DNA from: Granulicella sp.
GTDB taxonomy: Bacteria; Acidobacteriota; Terriglobia; Terriglobales; Acidobacteriaceae
Reading direction: 5' to 3'
Assembly (NCBI GenBank): GCA_025408425.1
Contig: JANXYX010000012.1
Location: forward strand, 1-64,000
Length of the DNA: 64,000 bases
The position numbers and the translations under genes are program-made. The notes under the pieces are model-generated. The model saw nothing but the letters and a program-made list of their open reading frames with translations. It ran no database searches and was not told the origin of the DNA. Of this stretch, positions 15,876-25,304 are shown piece after piece (the first letter of the stretch is position 1; the number at the start of each line of letters is the position of its first letter).

Positions 15876-18383
15876 GTGAGAGAGCCCGTTACGCCGTGCT
15901 ATCGTGAAAGGGCTGTGCAGAGTTTATTCACTCGCGATACTGAGACGTCTGAGTTAGAAGCGGAGCCGTGGTGGCGCAGAGTACTTCGGCGGGTCACTCT
16001 TACTGGACCTGATTACCGAACTCGCCGCATGGCTGCTCGTTTTACGTTCCTGACGCTGCTCGGTTTGTCGGCTGTGTTCGGTGCGCTGTGTGGCCTGATG
16101 GTGGTCTACTCCATCGATCTTCCCCAGATGGATGACCTCGCCCGGTACCGCCCCAATACCACCACAGAACTCTATGACATCCACGGTAAAGTCTTCGGTT
16201 CCTTTGCCTTGGAACGCCGTATTGTGGTCCCGTACTCCGATCTCTCCCCCGTCCTTCGCCAGGCAATTATCTCGATTGAAGACAAGAGCTTTGAGCGGAA
16301 CTGGGGCGTGAATCTGGTTCGTGCCGTTGGTGCGGCGTATCGAGATCTGCACTCCAGCGGAAGAGCGCAAGGCGCATCGACGCTGACCATGCAGTTGGCG
16401 CGCAATCTCTTCCTCTCTTCGCAGAAGACCTACGCGCGCAAGCTGCAGGAGATATTTCTCTCTCTGCAGATCGAACGCAGATTCACCAAACAGCAGATAT
16501 TCACCCTCTACGCCAATCAGATCTATCTGGGGCATGGCACATACGGCTTCGAGGCTGGGTCGGAGTACTTCTTCAGCAAGCATGCCAAGGATCTGACCCT
16601 CCCCGAGGCAGCGCTTCTGGCAGCACTGCCAAAAGGACCCGAGGCCTACTCGCCGTTGAAGTATCCGGAGCGAGCTTTGCGCCGGCGCGATCTTGTCCTC
16701 AGCGAGATGCTGGACGACCGCAAGATCACTCCCGCTCAGGCTGCTGAAGCCAAGGCAGCGCCGCTTGGACTGCATATCGAACCGCCACCAAACAGTGTTG
16801 CTCCGTATTTTGTTGAAGAGGTGCGGCGGCAGCTCGAAAAAGAGTACGGCGTGGACGAAGTACATGGCTCCGGCCTACGGGTCTACACAACGCTTGATCT
16901 TGATCTGCAGATCGTCGCCAACAAGGCTGTCCTTGATGGAGCGGCAACCTACGAGCGTCGTCACGGATGGAAATCGCATCTGGAGAACGTTGTGCTGGAA
17001 GGATTTGATAAGGAAAGCTACAGGCATCCCGACTGGTCCCAGTCACCAGCCAAGGGAAGTTACCTGCACGGATTAGTGACCGAAGTCGCGCCCAGGCGGG
17101 TGGTTGTCCGGCTCGGCTCACAGCAGGCCGTCCTTGTGCCGGATGACTGGAAGTGGACCCAGAATCTAGACGGAGACAGCTTCCTCCGTACCGGCGATAT
17201 CGTCTACGTCCGTGTCGAGGACGTCTTGCCCGACGGAGCCGTGCATGCCTCTCTCCAGCAGGACTCAGGTGCCCAGGCCTCGATGATGGCCGTCGATAAC
17301 TCCAACGGCGAGGTGCTCGCCATGGTTGGCGGGCGCGACTTTGCTCTCTCACAGTTCAACCGCGCCACCCAGGCGCAGCGGCAGGTAGGCTCCTCATTCA
17401 AGCCGTATGTCTACACCACCGCGGTCGAGGCCGGCGCCAAGCCCACGGACATCATTGTGGACGGCCCAACCTCCTTCCCGACGCCCAACGGCCCCTACAC
17501 TCCGCATAACTACGAGGCCGACTTCAAAGGTCCGATGACCCTGCTCAACGCATTCGCGGAGTCACGGAATATCCCCGCGCTCAAACTTGCAGATCGCGTA
17601 GGAATCCGCAAGGTCATCGAGATGGCGCACCGCTTCGGCGTCACCAGCAATATTCCCGCCTTCCTCCCCGTGGCGATTGGGTCCGCCGACATTACGCTCT
17701 ACGAGCAGGTGGGCTCCTATAGCGTCTTCCCTAACGACGGAATCCACATCGAGCCGCATTACATCCGCAAGGTTACACGGGCGGATGGTCTGCAATTGCC
17801 AGAGCAACCCACCCAGGTCAATGAGGTCATTTCAGTCGAGACGGCACGTACCATGATGGAGTTCCTGCAGGCCGTCGTTCACTTCGGAACTGGCGCTGCA
17901 GCATCGCAGCTGAAGCATCCCTTCGGTGGCAAGACCGGCACCACCAATGACTACACTGACGCCTGGTTCATTGGCTTCTCTCCATCTGTTACCTGTGGGA
18001 CCTGGATCGGCTTCGATGACCGCCAGTCTCTGGGAGTGAAAGAGACTGGGGCTCGCGCAGCTCTGCCCATGTGGATGGACTTCATGAGGGCCGCCATCGC
18101 CAACAAGCCGGATGAGACGTTTGCCTCAGCTGGTGCGCCCAAGAAGGTGCTCGAACTGCCGCTCACTCCGCCTGGCCAGACGAACCCGTCTGCGCAAAAA
18201 GTCTCGCCTCAATTGTCGGAGGAGGAGGACGCTGATCCCTCTGCGGCAGACAAAAGCGCGCCAAAGCTCAAGCAACCCCAGACGGCTCCGGTCATCGCAC
18301 CGTCGAAGCCCTCTGCTACTCCGTCAAAGCCGTCGGATGACGGTCGTTCTGGCGTTTCGAACCCACCGCCCGACACAAACTGA
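15876..18383 (+). CDS. Class A penicillin-binding protein (PBP1A family)
   Basis: This bifunctional peptidoglycan synthase has 835 residues. One transmembrane segment (residues 55-78) leads to a GT51 transglycosylase domain with IEDKSFERNWGV, GASTLTMQLARN and QIYLGHGTYG. The transpeptidase has SSFK (GSSFKPY), SRN (ESRNIPALK) and KTG (GGKTGTTNDYTD). The usual His of the EDxxFxxH motif is Asn here. The C-terminal 110 residues are Pro/Ser/Lys-rich and disordered. GTG 15876 is the longest start and lacks a good ribosome-binding site; GTG 15915 is an alternative. The last 68 bases overlap ribF on the other strand. Confidence 0.93.
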   Translation: MREPVTPCYRERAVQSLFTRDTETSELEAEPWWRRVLRRVTLTGPDYRTRRMAARFTFLTLLGLSAVFGALCGLMVVYSIDLPQMDDLARYRPNTTTELYDIHGKVFGSFALERRIVVPYSDLSPVLRQAIISIEDKSFERNWGVNLVRAVGAAYRDLHSSGRAQGASTLTMQLARNLFLSSQKTYARKLQEIFLSLQIERRFTKQQIFTLYANQIYLGHGTYGFEAGSEYFFSKHAKDLTLPEAALLAALPKGPEAYSPLKYPERALRRRDLVLSEMLDDRKITPAQAAEAKAAPLGLHIEPPPNSVAPYFVEEVRRQLEKEYGVDEVHGSGLRVYTTLDLDLQIVANKAVLDGAATYERRHGWKSHLENVVLEGFDKESYRHPDWSQSPAKGSYLHGLVTEVAPRRVVVRLGSQQAVLVPDDWKWTQNLDGDSFLRTGDIVYVRVEDVLPDGAVHASLQQDSGAQASMMAVDNSNGEVLAMVGGRDFALSQFNRATQAQRQVGSSFKPYVYTTAVEAGAKPTDIIVDGPTSFPTPNGPYTPHNYEADFKGPMTLLNAFAESRNIPALKLADRVGIRKVIEMAHRFGVTSNIPAFLPVAIGSADITLYEQVGSYSVFPNDGIHIEPHYIRKVTRADGLQLPEQPTQVNEVISVETARTMMEFLQAVVHFGTGAAASQLKHPFGGKTGTTNDYTDAWFIGFSPSVTCGTWIGFDDRQSLGVKETGARAALPMWMDFMRAAIANKPDETFASAGAPKKVLELPLTPPGQTNPSAQKVSPQLSEEEDADPSAADKSAPKLKQPQTAPVIAPSKPSATPSKPSDDGRSGVSNPPPDTN

Positions 18384-19314
18384 AGTATCGTTTCGCCTGC
18401 TCCACATCTCGGCCAATCTGCTCGCGCAGCGCCTCGGGGCTGGGCCACCGAATCTCCGGGCGAAGACGCTTCAGGAAAGTAAGCCGGAGCGGAGTCTGCT
18501 CGTTCAGATCGATCGGGTGGAAGTTCAGCAGATGCGACTCTACCGTAAAAGAATCCGCTCCAAACGTCGGTCGATTGCCCACATTGGTCACCGCCTCAAA
18601 CGTCTCGCTCGCTCTGCCGCTACCGATAGTCAACGTCGTGACATACACCCCATTCGCCGGCAACAACTCACTGTATGAGGTCATGTTGATCGTCGGAACG
18701 GTATAGCGTGTGCCATAGCCTCGCCCCGAGGCTGGAGTGCCAGTAATCGCGAACGGACGTCCCAGCAAGGCTCGCGCGCGACTCAAATCTCCCTCGCTGA
18801 CCAACTGTCTGATCCGGCTGGAGGAGATTCCTTCCCCGCGAAGATGACGCGGCGAGTACACCCTCACCTCGAATCCCAGCTCTCGTCCCAGAGCCTCCAG
18901 GCTGTCGATCCCAGCCTCGGCCTGATAGCCGAACCGGAAGTTCTCTCCCTCGTGCAACTCCTTCACCCTCAGCGCCCGCTGCAGAATGTCAGTGGCAAAA
19001 CTACGCGCGGTCATGGTTGCAAACTTCCTGGTGAAGGGAAGTATCAGCACGTTCTCGATTCCGGTCGCCTCCAGTAGCTCGATCTTCTGCGCCAGTGGCG
19101 TAATCAGCGGCTGGATCGACTCAGGCCGCACCACCCGCGCAGGATGCGGATCGAAGGTAATGGCGATCGAACTGGCGTGCAACGTCTGGGCCCGCGCGAT
19201 CACCTCGCCAATCACCCACTGGTGCCCCAGATGTACCCCATCGAAGTTGCCAATGGTGGCGACCGATGGACCAAAATCAGGCGGCAATTCTGCGAGGCTG
19301 CGGTAGATCATCAT
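18316..19314 (-). CDS. ribF: Bifunctional riboflavin kinase / FAD synthetase
   Basis: RibF phosphorylates riboflavin to FMN and adenylylates it to FAD. The 332-residue protein has the adenylyltransferase domain first (TIGNFDGVHLGHQ; ITFDPHP; the ISSSRIRQLVSEGD loop). The kinase domain follows (GYGTRYTVPTINM, NGVYVTTL, TNVGNRPTFG, ESHLLNF). ATG 19314 shares one base with the preceding MBL gene stop (TGATG). The final 23 codons are antisense to the PBP gene tail, so the two genes truly overlap. Confidence 0.94.
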   Translation of the reverse strand: MMIYRSLAELPPDFGPSVATIGNFDGVHLGHQWVIGEVIARAQTLHASSIAITFDPHPARVVRPESIQPLITPLAQKIELLEATGIENVLILPFTRKFATMTARSFATDILQRALRVKELHEGENFRFGYQAEAGIDSLEALGRELGFEVRVYSPRHLRGEGISSSRIRQLVSEGDLSRARALLGRPFAITGTPASGRGYGTRYTVPTINMTSYSELLPANGVYVTTLTIGSGRASETFEAVTNVGNRPTFGADSFTVESHLLNFHPIDLNEQTPLRLTFLKRLRPEIRWPSPEALREQIGRDVEQAKRYFSLCRAVGSKRQNDRHPTALTE

Positions 19315-20099
19315 CAGGAAATCTCGAAACTGATCTGCAGCCCGTCGTAGGCCAGACGGATGTGCGGTGGCAACATCGCATCCGTGGCAGCGTGGTCCAG
19401 ATCGTGGCTCATATGGGTGAAAAAGGCGCGACGCGGCTTCAGTTGTTCGACGAAACCAATCGACTTATCAAGATGGGAGTGGCTGGAGTGTGGTTCGCGT
19501 CGCAGCGCATCCAGAATCAGTACATCCAGGTTCTGGAGCAGCGGAACGCTCTCCGCCGGAATGTCGCTCATGTCCGTCAGGTACGCGACACCACCGAACC
19601 GATACCCCGTAATCTGCTGGCGTCCGTGGGTTACCGGAATCCGTTGGAAGTGCGCTCCGAACAAATCCAGCTCAGCGCCAGGCGTCATCGACAGCCGGTG
19701 GACCTTCACGCGAGCACTGGTTGGGTAGCGATCTTCCGTACGGAACGTGTAGTCGAAGATGCGCTCGATCGCATCGGCCGTAGGATCGTCCGCGTAGACG
19801 GGAAGATTGCCCTGCACGTGAAAGCTCAGCGGACGCAGGTCGTCGAAGCCCATCACATGATCGGCGTGCCCATGCGTGTAAAGCACGGCATCGACCCGGT
19901 GCACGCCTTCGCGCAGCGCCTGAGCGTGGAAGTCCGGGCCAGTATCGATCAGTATTGTGCGGTCCTCGTACGCAATCCGCACCGACGTTCTGGTGCGACG
20001 ATTGCGAGGGTCCGTAGACCTGCACACCGCACAGTCGCATCCCAGTGTCGGTACACCCATTGAGGTTCCGGTGCCAAGGAATGTAAGCGTTGCCTGCAT
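19314..20099 (-). CDS. MBL-fold metallo-hydrolase, PhnP-like
   Basis: The 261-residue metallo-beta-lactamase fold starts with FLGTGTSMGVPTLGCDCAVC, typical of the PhnP / phosphodiesterase branch. The metal motif is THGHADHVMG (HxHxDH). Further ligands lie at PVTHG and at TDMSD, and the closing His is in FFTHMSHDLDH. PhnP cleaves cyclic phosphodiesters, but no phn genes are here, so a general cyclic phosphodiesterase is all that can be inferred. It is coupled to ribF downstream (1-base overlap), with DUF1844 3 bases upstream. Confidence 0.8.
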   Translation of the reverse strand: MQATLTFLGTGTSMGVPTLGCDCAVCRSTDPRNRRTRTSVRIAYEDRTILIDTGPDFHAQALREGVHRVDAVLYTHGHADHVMGFDDLRPLSFHVQGNLPVYADDPTADAIERIFDYTFRTEDRYPTSARVKVHRLSMTPGAELDLFGAHFQRIPVTHGRQQITGYRFGGVAYLTDMSDIPAESVPLLQNLDVLILDALRREPHSSHSHLDKSIGFVEQLKPRRAFFTHMSHDLDHAATDAMLPPHIRLAYDGLQISFEIS

Positions 20100-20102
20100 C
20101 GG

Positions 20103-20708
20103 CTACCGGACGATGCTGGGGCGGCCAGGCGCAGGATTCTTAGCTGCCGCGGATCGTGCCAGCGCCTGAGTCACCTCAAGAAAAGCCATTCGTAGTTCAA
20201 AGAGGGCGCTATCCAGCAGACGGCTCTCGTCCAGGGTCAGGTTGCCCTTCGTCTTCTCCGCCAGAACCGCCAGCATGTCGATACTCTGGCGCGCACCCAT
20301 CAGGTCGATCTGTGGCTGCTGACCCTCCGCGGTAGAGCCACCCAACTGCATGATCGACGTCATGTAGAACGACTGGATCAACTGGTCGAAGCTCATCGCG
20401 GGCGGGTGCTCCATCCCCGGGTTCGCGGCGCGAATGGCCGTATCCAGCCTGTCTGACGTGGTCTGGTAGGCAGCATGCGCCTGCTGCGACTGTTCAGCCG
20501 TAGGACCTGCCGGCATCTCGGCATCGGATTCACCATCCGTCAGCCCCTCCGCTGCAACGGCCTCTGGTGGCGGAGCTGCTGCAGCCACGGGCTCGGCCAC
20601 GACACGGCTCTCTTTTTCCGGCGACGGTTCTGCATCCGGTCGCAACTCTCCGTCCATGGTGAACTTGCGGCGATCGGTAATAACAAAGGGCTTGTTCTGT
20701 TCAGACAT
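20103..20708 (-). CDS. DUF1844 domain protein
   Basis: The 201-residue protein has a charged, Ala/Glu-rich, probably disordered N-terminal half. A conserved C-terminal domain (MSFDQLIQSFYMTSIMQLG ... IDLMGARQSIDMLAVLAEKTKGNL) matches DUF1844. The function is unknown. No signal peptide or membrane span is visible. It sits between ygfZ and the MBL gene in one operon, with gaps of 38 and 3 bases. Confidence 0.85.
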   Translation of the reverse strand: MSEQNKPFVITDRRKFTMDGELRPDAEPSPEKESRVVAEPVAAAAPPPEAVAAEGLTDGESDAEMPAGPTAEQSQQAHAAYQTTSDRLDTAIRAANPGMEHPPAMSFDQLIQSFYMTSIMQLGGSTAEGQQPQIDLMGARQSIDMLAVLAEKTKGNLTLDESRLLDSALFELRMAFLEVTQALARSAAAKNPAPGRPSIVR

Positions 20709-20746
20709 GATTACTCTCTTTCAGGGACTACAAAATTCGGTTCGAC

Positions 20747-21769
20747 CTAGCTTGCTGCAGCGGGCTTGTACGGTAAGGAAACTGGTATGGCGGTGCCACC
20801 CTCATACAGCAGCGGTACGTTGCGGTCTAACGACTCGCGTCGAGCATATCCCAGCGCTAGCTGGACAATTTCTCCGGGCAGTGGAATAGCTGCGGCGCTC
20901 GTTATTTCGCCAACCTGCTTTCCGTCAACCTCCAGCAGTGTTCCGGCAGCGGCAAGGGTTCCCTCCAACCGGAAAGCGCAAAACGTGCGATGGACATTGC
21001 CACGCGAGCGAATCCGCTCAACGATCTCCTGGCCAAGATAGCAGCCCTTCGCGAAGTGCAGCGCCCGGGTCTGTGCAGTCTCTTGCGGCAACTCGCGATC
21101 GCGGATATCGGTTCCGTAGCGCGGCGTGCCTTCCAGAATCCGCAGCCACTCCACACTCTGTTCGTCGCATAGCACGGCCCCCGCGGCGCGCAGCGCGTCC
21201 TTCAGCAGGGCAGCAATCGAAGCATCCGCCCAAAGCTCGAACCGAGGTACCAGCGGGCTATAACCGTGGATCACTGTCACATCGCTTCCATTCCATGAAA
21301 CCGTCTTCATCGCCAGGGGTGCAAGCTCGGAGATCGGCAGACGCAGCGCATTCAGAACGGCCGCTGACTGCGGTCCAGCGACTAACAGACCGCAACGTCC
21401 CATGCTCGCGTCGCTTAGCTCTACGTCGTCCATGATGATGTAGTGGTCCAACAGCTTCATCACCTTGGGCACCAGTAATGCAGACGTCTCCAGCAGCAGC
21501 GCTTCCGACTCCGCAAAGACGGTGGCATCGCCTTGAATCCGGCCTTGTGCGCTCAGTAGAAAGTTGTAATTTCCCGCGCCGGACTGCAACTCTTGAATCG
21601 AGTTCGTCACCATGCCATTCAGCCAGCGCACCCGATCTTCACCCACTGCGCGAATCCAGCCCACATCATCTAGCGCAATCACCCCGGCGCCCTGCAACAG
21701 TGCAGCCAGCGCGACTTTTGACTCAGCTGCTGGCTGAGCGGCAATTTCGGATTGAGCAGTTGGGGTCAT
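20747..21769 (-). CDS. ygfZ: Folate-binding protein YgfZ (Fe-S enzyme maintenance)
   Basis: The 340-residue GcvT-like protein uses tetrahydrofolate to sustain certain iron-sulfur enzymes. The diagnostic motif KGCYLGQEIVERIRSRG, with its conserved Cys, is near residue 240. The N-terminal WIRAVGEDRVRWLNGMVTNSI and NYNFLLSAQGRI match the family. ATG 21769 is preferred over the ATG five codons earlier; either is possible. It is the first gene of the minus-strand run ygfZ-DUF1844-MBL-ribF, divergent from the metalloprotease gene. Confidence 0.9.
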   Translation of the reverse strand: MTPTAQSEIAAQPAAESKVALAALLQGAGVIALDDVGWIRAVGEDRVRWLNGMVTNSIQELQSGAGNYNFLLSAQGRIQGDATVFAESEALLLETSALLVPKVMKLLDHYIIMDDVELSDASMGRCGLLVAGPQSAAVLNALRLPISELAPLAMKTVSWNGSDVTVIHGYSPLVPRFELWADASIAALLKDALRAAGAVLCDEQSVEWLRILEGTPRYGTDIRDRELPQETAQTRALHFAKGCYLGQEIVERIRSRGNVHRTFCAFRLEGTLAAAGTLLEVDGKQVGEITSAAAIPLPGEIVQLALGYARRESLDRNVPLLYEGGTAIPVSLPYKPAAAS

Positions 21770-21827
21770 AGCCGGCGGACACACATAACTGTGCGTACAC
21801 TGTGATTATAGCGGTGGTTTGGGGAGG

Positions 21828-23381
21828 ATGACTTTGCGGCAACAGCATATTGGGATCGGCAGCCGGGCTAATGTGTGGCTCACGACATTGGCAATTCTTG
21901 CAGCCAGTTGCATCCCCCTTGTCGGCCACGCTCAGACGTCCGCAGCGGCGCCCGCACCCCAGGCACCAATGACCAAGGATCAGGCCCGGGAACTCTTCCG
22001 CTCCGTAGACGAGATCCTGAACTTCGTCAGCGCAGATACCAAATTGCCGATCGTACACACTGTGAAGCGCAAACTTATCTCTCGCGAGGAAGTCACCAGC
22101 TATTTGCAGAAGAAGTTTGATGAAGATGAAGGCGCGAGACGTCTTGAACGCTCCGAGATCGTCCTCAAAAAGTTTGGCCTGCTCGACCGCGACTTTCATC
22201 TCCGTCCCTTCCTCCTATCCCTGCTGACTGAGCAGATTGCGGGCTTCTACGACAACAAGACCAAGACAGTGAACCTCCTCGACTGGATCCAGCCCGATGA
22301 ACAGAAGTCGGTTCTCGCCCACGAACTGACGCACGCCCTCCAGGATCAGCGCGTCGATCTTACGAAATGGTCCGACATAAGCCTCACCGCAGTCTCCCGC
22401 ACGTCACAGGACGACAATCGCCATCTCCAGACCGATGAAGTAGATACCGCCCGCAGCGCGGTTGCAGAAGGTCAGGCCATGGTCAGCTTCATCGACTACA
22501 CCCTGCGACCGACCGGCAAAACCCTCGCCGACTCCCCTGAACTTGCCGACCGGCTCAGGGATTCGGTAACGGATCCGCACGGATCGCCCGTGCTGGCCCG
22601 TGCGCCCCTCCTGCTGCAACAGTCGCTACTCTTTCCTTACAGCGAGGGCCTCAGCTTCGAGCAGACTGTACTGCTCAAAGCAGGAACCCAGGCGGCCTTT
22701 GCGGGTGCACTCGATAAGCCGCCCAGCTCCAGCTTTGAGATCATGATGCCCGCTGCCTATCTGGCTCACGCGCCCGTGCCGGTCATACTGCTGCCCGATA
22801 TCCACCCTCTGATCGACGCGGAATACAACCCCTACGATGTCGGCGTTATGGGTGAACTCGATGTACGCATCCTCACCGAGCTCTTTGGCGGCCAGGAGAT
22901 GGCCCAGGCATTGGCTCCCGCCTGGAACGGAGGCCTCTACTACGCTGCCCAGCGAAAGTCGGCCACGACGCCCGAGCAGAAGGAGTCAACCGCATCCATC
23001 GCCCTGCTTTACTCCTCGCGCTGGAAGAATGCAGACTCTGCGCGTTCCTTCCTGCGGGTCTACAGCGCCCAGTTGCCCAGAAAGTACTCCCGCGTCTCGC
23101 GCCGTTTAAAAGACGAGCTTCGCGACTCCGAGCAGGTCTATTCCACCAATGAGGGTGATGTCCTGCTCACTATCTCAGGCTCAGGTGTGTTTATCACTGA
23201 GGGATTCGACCTCGCGCTGGCTCGTAAGCTGCGTGACACCATCACCAGCATCCAGGCAGATGGGCCATTGCAGGTGGTCGATGCCAACCCGCACGAGCTC
23301 TCCCTCGGAATGGCTCATACGTTCACCTCCTTCGGGATGCTGAAGGCTGCCATCCCGCGGAGATATACTTCTACTAATTGA
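21828..23381 (+). CDS. Secreted HEXXH zinc metallopeptidase-like protein, family unknown
   Basis: The 517-residue exported protein has a signal peptide ending near VGHAQT. Its centre holds LAHELTHALQDQ, a HEXXH zinc site, in an LxxQIxGFYDxxxxTV context (AGFYDNKTKTVNLLDW). A Glu in VAEGQAMVSF about 50 residues on could be the third ligand. I do not recognise a named peptidase family; the arrangement is common in acidobacterial hypothetical proteins. The start is uncertain: GGGGAGG at 21821-21827 directly abuts ATG 21828 and suits the in-frame TTG 21834 better. It stands alone, divergent from ygfZ. Confidence 0.65.
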   Translation: MTLRQQHIGIGSRANVWLTTLAILAASCIPLVGHAQTSAAAPAPQAPMTKDQARELFRSVDEILNFVSADTKLPIVHTVKRKLISREEVTSYLQKKFDEDEGARRLERSEIVLKKFGLLDRDFHLRPFLLSLLTEQIAGFYDNKTKTVNLLDWIQPDEQKSVLAHELTHALQDQRVDLTKWSDISLTAVSRTSQDDNRHLQTDEVDTARSAVAEGQAMVSFIDYTLRPTGKTLADSPELADRLRDSVTDPHGSPVLARAPLLLQQSLLFPYSEGLSFEQTVLLKAGTQAAFAGALDKPPSSSFEIMMPAAYLAHAPVPVILLPDIHPLIDAEYNPYDVGVMGELDVRILTELFGGQEMAQALAPAWNGGLYYAAQRKSATTPEQKESTASIALLYSSRWKNADSARSFLRVYSAQLPRKYSRVSRRLKDELRDSEQVYSTNEGDVLLTISGSGVFITEGFDLALARKLRDTITSIQADGPLQVVDANPHELSLGMAHTFTSFGMLKAAIPRRYTSTN

Positions 23382-23423
23382 AAATGCGTAGGTTCAGGGC
23401 TGCCCCCTGGAGGAGCAAAGTTC

Positions 23424-24284
23424 TTGCAGAAAGCAGAGATTGGCATCATCGGGGGCAGTGGGCTGTACTCCATGCCCGGGTTTCAAAACGTGCGCGAAGA
23501 GCGAGTCCCCACTCCCTTCGGAGATCCTTCAGACGCTTTCGTTCTCGGTGAAGTGGACGGCCGCAGCGTCGCCTTCCTCGCCCGGCATGGTCGTGGTCAC
23601 CGCATTCTGCCCAGCGAGCTGAACTTCCGCGCGAATATCTACGCGATGAAGATGCTGGGGGTCGAGCGCATCCTTTCGGTCTCCGCAGTTGGATCGCTGA
23701 AAGAGGAACATAAACCGACAGATTTCGTCATCCCCGATCAGTTCATCGATCGCACCTTCGCTCGCGTCTCCACCTTCTTCGGCGAAGGTATCGTCGCGCA
23801 CGTCGGCTTCGGTGACCCAGTCTGCTCTACCGTTATGTCGGTCTTCGAAAAGGCGTGTGCCGAGGTTGGCGTAGTCGGCAAAAGCGGCGGAACCTACGTC
23901 TGCATGGAAGGCCCGCAATTCTCCACCCGAGCAGAATCCAATCTCTATCGCAGCTGGGGAGCGGACGTCATCGGCATGACCAACCTTCAGGAGGCTAAGC
24001 TCGCCCGCGAGGCGGAGATCTGCTACGCCACCATAGCGATGGTCACCGACTACGACTGCTGGCGCGCAGGCCATGATGACGTCACCATCGATCAGATCGT
24101 CGCAGTCCTTCACCAGAACGCGGACAACGCCACCAGGGTTGTCAAAGCAGCCATCGCAGCGATGCCCACCGGAAGAACCTGCGCCTGTGCCAGCGCTCTC
24201 AAATACGCCGTCCTCACGGATCGCAAAGCCATCCCTGCCGAAGCGCGCGAACGTCTCGCACTCCTGCTCGATAAGTATCTTTAG
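23424..24284 (+). CDS. mtnP: S-methyl-5'-thioadenosine phosphorylase
   Basis: MtnP splits 5'-methylthioadenosine with phosphate into adenine and 5-methylthioribose-1-phosphate (methionine salvage). The 286-residue protein has GIIGGSGLYSMPG, FLARHGRGHRILPSE, the phosphate/ribose segment VCMEGPQFSTRAESN, and the C-terminal VTDYDCWR. TTG 23424 is the start; it follows a strong GGAGGAGC at 23409-23416 with proper spacing, and no ATG is usable before the GIIGGSG motif. A sugar kinase gene follows 75 bases downstream. Confidence 0.94.
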   Translation: MQKAEIGIIGGSGLYSMPGFQNVREERVPTPFGDPSDAFVLGEVDGRSVAFLARHGRGHRILPSELNFRANIYAMKMLGVERILSVSAVGSLKEEHKPTDFVIPDQFIDRTFARVSTFFGEGIVAHVGFGDPVCSTVMSVFEKACAEVGVVGKSGGTYVCMEGPQFSTRAESNLYRSWGADVIGMTNLQEAKLAREAEICYATIAMVTDYDCWRAGHDDVTIDQIVAVLHQNADNATRVVKAAIAAMPTGRTCACASALKYAVLTDRKAIPAEARERLALLLDKYL

Positions 24285-24359
24285 GGGCCTGTCGCCGTAC
24301 TTAAGCAAACGCTCATCAGTTCAAAATCGTCAAAGCAACCAGACTTTAGGAAAGAGCCC

Positions 24360-25304
24360 ATGTCAATTCTCGTTGTAGGATCAGTAGCCTTCGATACCAT
24401 CGAAACCCCCCATGGTTCCGCTGACCATTGCCTTGGCGGCGCAGCCACTCACTTTGCCCTCGCCGCAAGCTACTTCACCAAGGTGCGTGTCATCGCCGTC
24501 GTTGGAGAAGACTTCAGCCCGCAGCACGAAAAAGTACTGACGGACCGCGGCATCGATACAGAGGGAATTGAACATGCCCCCGGCCTGACGTTCCATTGGA
24601 CCGGATCCTACGCCGACAACTTGAACGAGGCCAAAACCCTCGGCACTGACTTGAATGTCTTCGCAGAGTTCACCCCCAAGATTCCGGACGCGTATCTCGA
24701 TAGCGAGTACCTCTTTCTCGCCAATATCGATCCAGTCCTGCAGGCACGGGTTCGCAGCCAGATGCCCGACGTTCGCATGGTCTGTGGCGACACCATGAAC
24801 TACTGGATTGCCGACCACGCCGCAAATCTCGCCAAGGTCCTGCGCGATCTTGACGTGCTGCTGATCAATGACGGTGAGGCCCGCATGCTGGCCGGCGAAC
24901 ACAATCTCGTTCGGGCTGCTGCCAAGGTCCTGGCAATGGGTCCCAGGACTCTCGTCGTCAAGCATGGTGAGTACGGAGCCACTGCCTTCTTCGGCGACCG
25001 CTCCTTTGCCAACGCAACCTCCATCTCAGTGCCGTTTCGCGCCCCAGCCCTGCCCATCTCAGAAGTGATCGATCCCACCGGCGCCGGGGACTCCTTCGCA
25101 GGAGGCTTCTACGGATATCTCGCCTCCCAGCCCCAACTCACCCCCGCAGTCTTTCGGACGGCAATGTTCTACGGTGGCGTCATGGGTTCGTTTGCAGTAG
25201 AGCGCTTCGGCACCGAGCGGCTGCAGTCCGTCACTCGTGAGGAGATCGAAACTCGTTTCCAACTTTTCAGGGAGATCTCTCATCTTGACTATGCGGAAGC
25301 GTAG
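24360..25304 (+). CDS. PfkB-family carbohydrate/nucleoside kinase
   Basis: The 314-residue ribokinase-fold enzyme has the N-terminal Gly-rich loop (LVVGSVAFDTIETP ... CLGGAATHFALA) and the C-terminal anion hole/catalytic motif DPTGAGDSFAGGFYGYL with the base Asp. Which sugar or nucleoside it phosphorylates is not visible. Its place after mtnP makes adenosine or methylthioribose-related substrates possible, though the C-terminal motif alone does not decide. Its last 14 bases overlap the next gene. Confidence 0.87.
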   Translation: MSILVVGSVAFDTIETPHGSADHCLGGAATHFALAASYFTKVRVIAVVGEDFSPQHEKVLTDRGIDTEGIEHAPGLTFHWTGSYADNLNEAKTLGTDLNVFAEFTPKIPDAYLDSEYLFLANIDPVLQARVRSQMPDVRMVCGDTMNYWIADHAANLAKVLRDLDVLLINDGEARMLAGEHNLVRAAAKVLAMGPRTLVVKHGEYGATAFFGDRSFANATSISVPFRAPALPISEVIDPTGAGDSFAGGFYGYLASQPQLTPAVFRTAMFYGGVMGSFAVERFGTERLQSVTREEIETRFQLFREISHLDYAEA

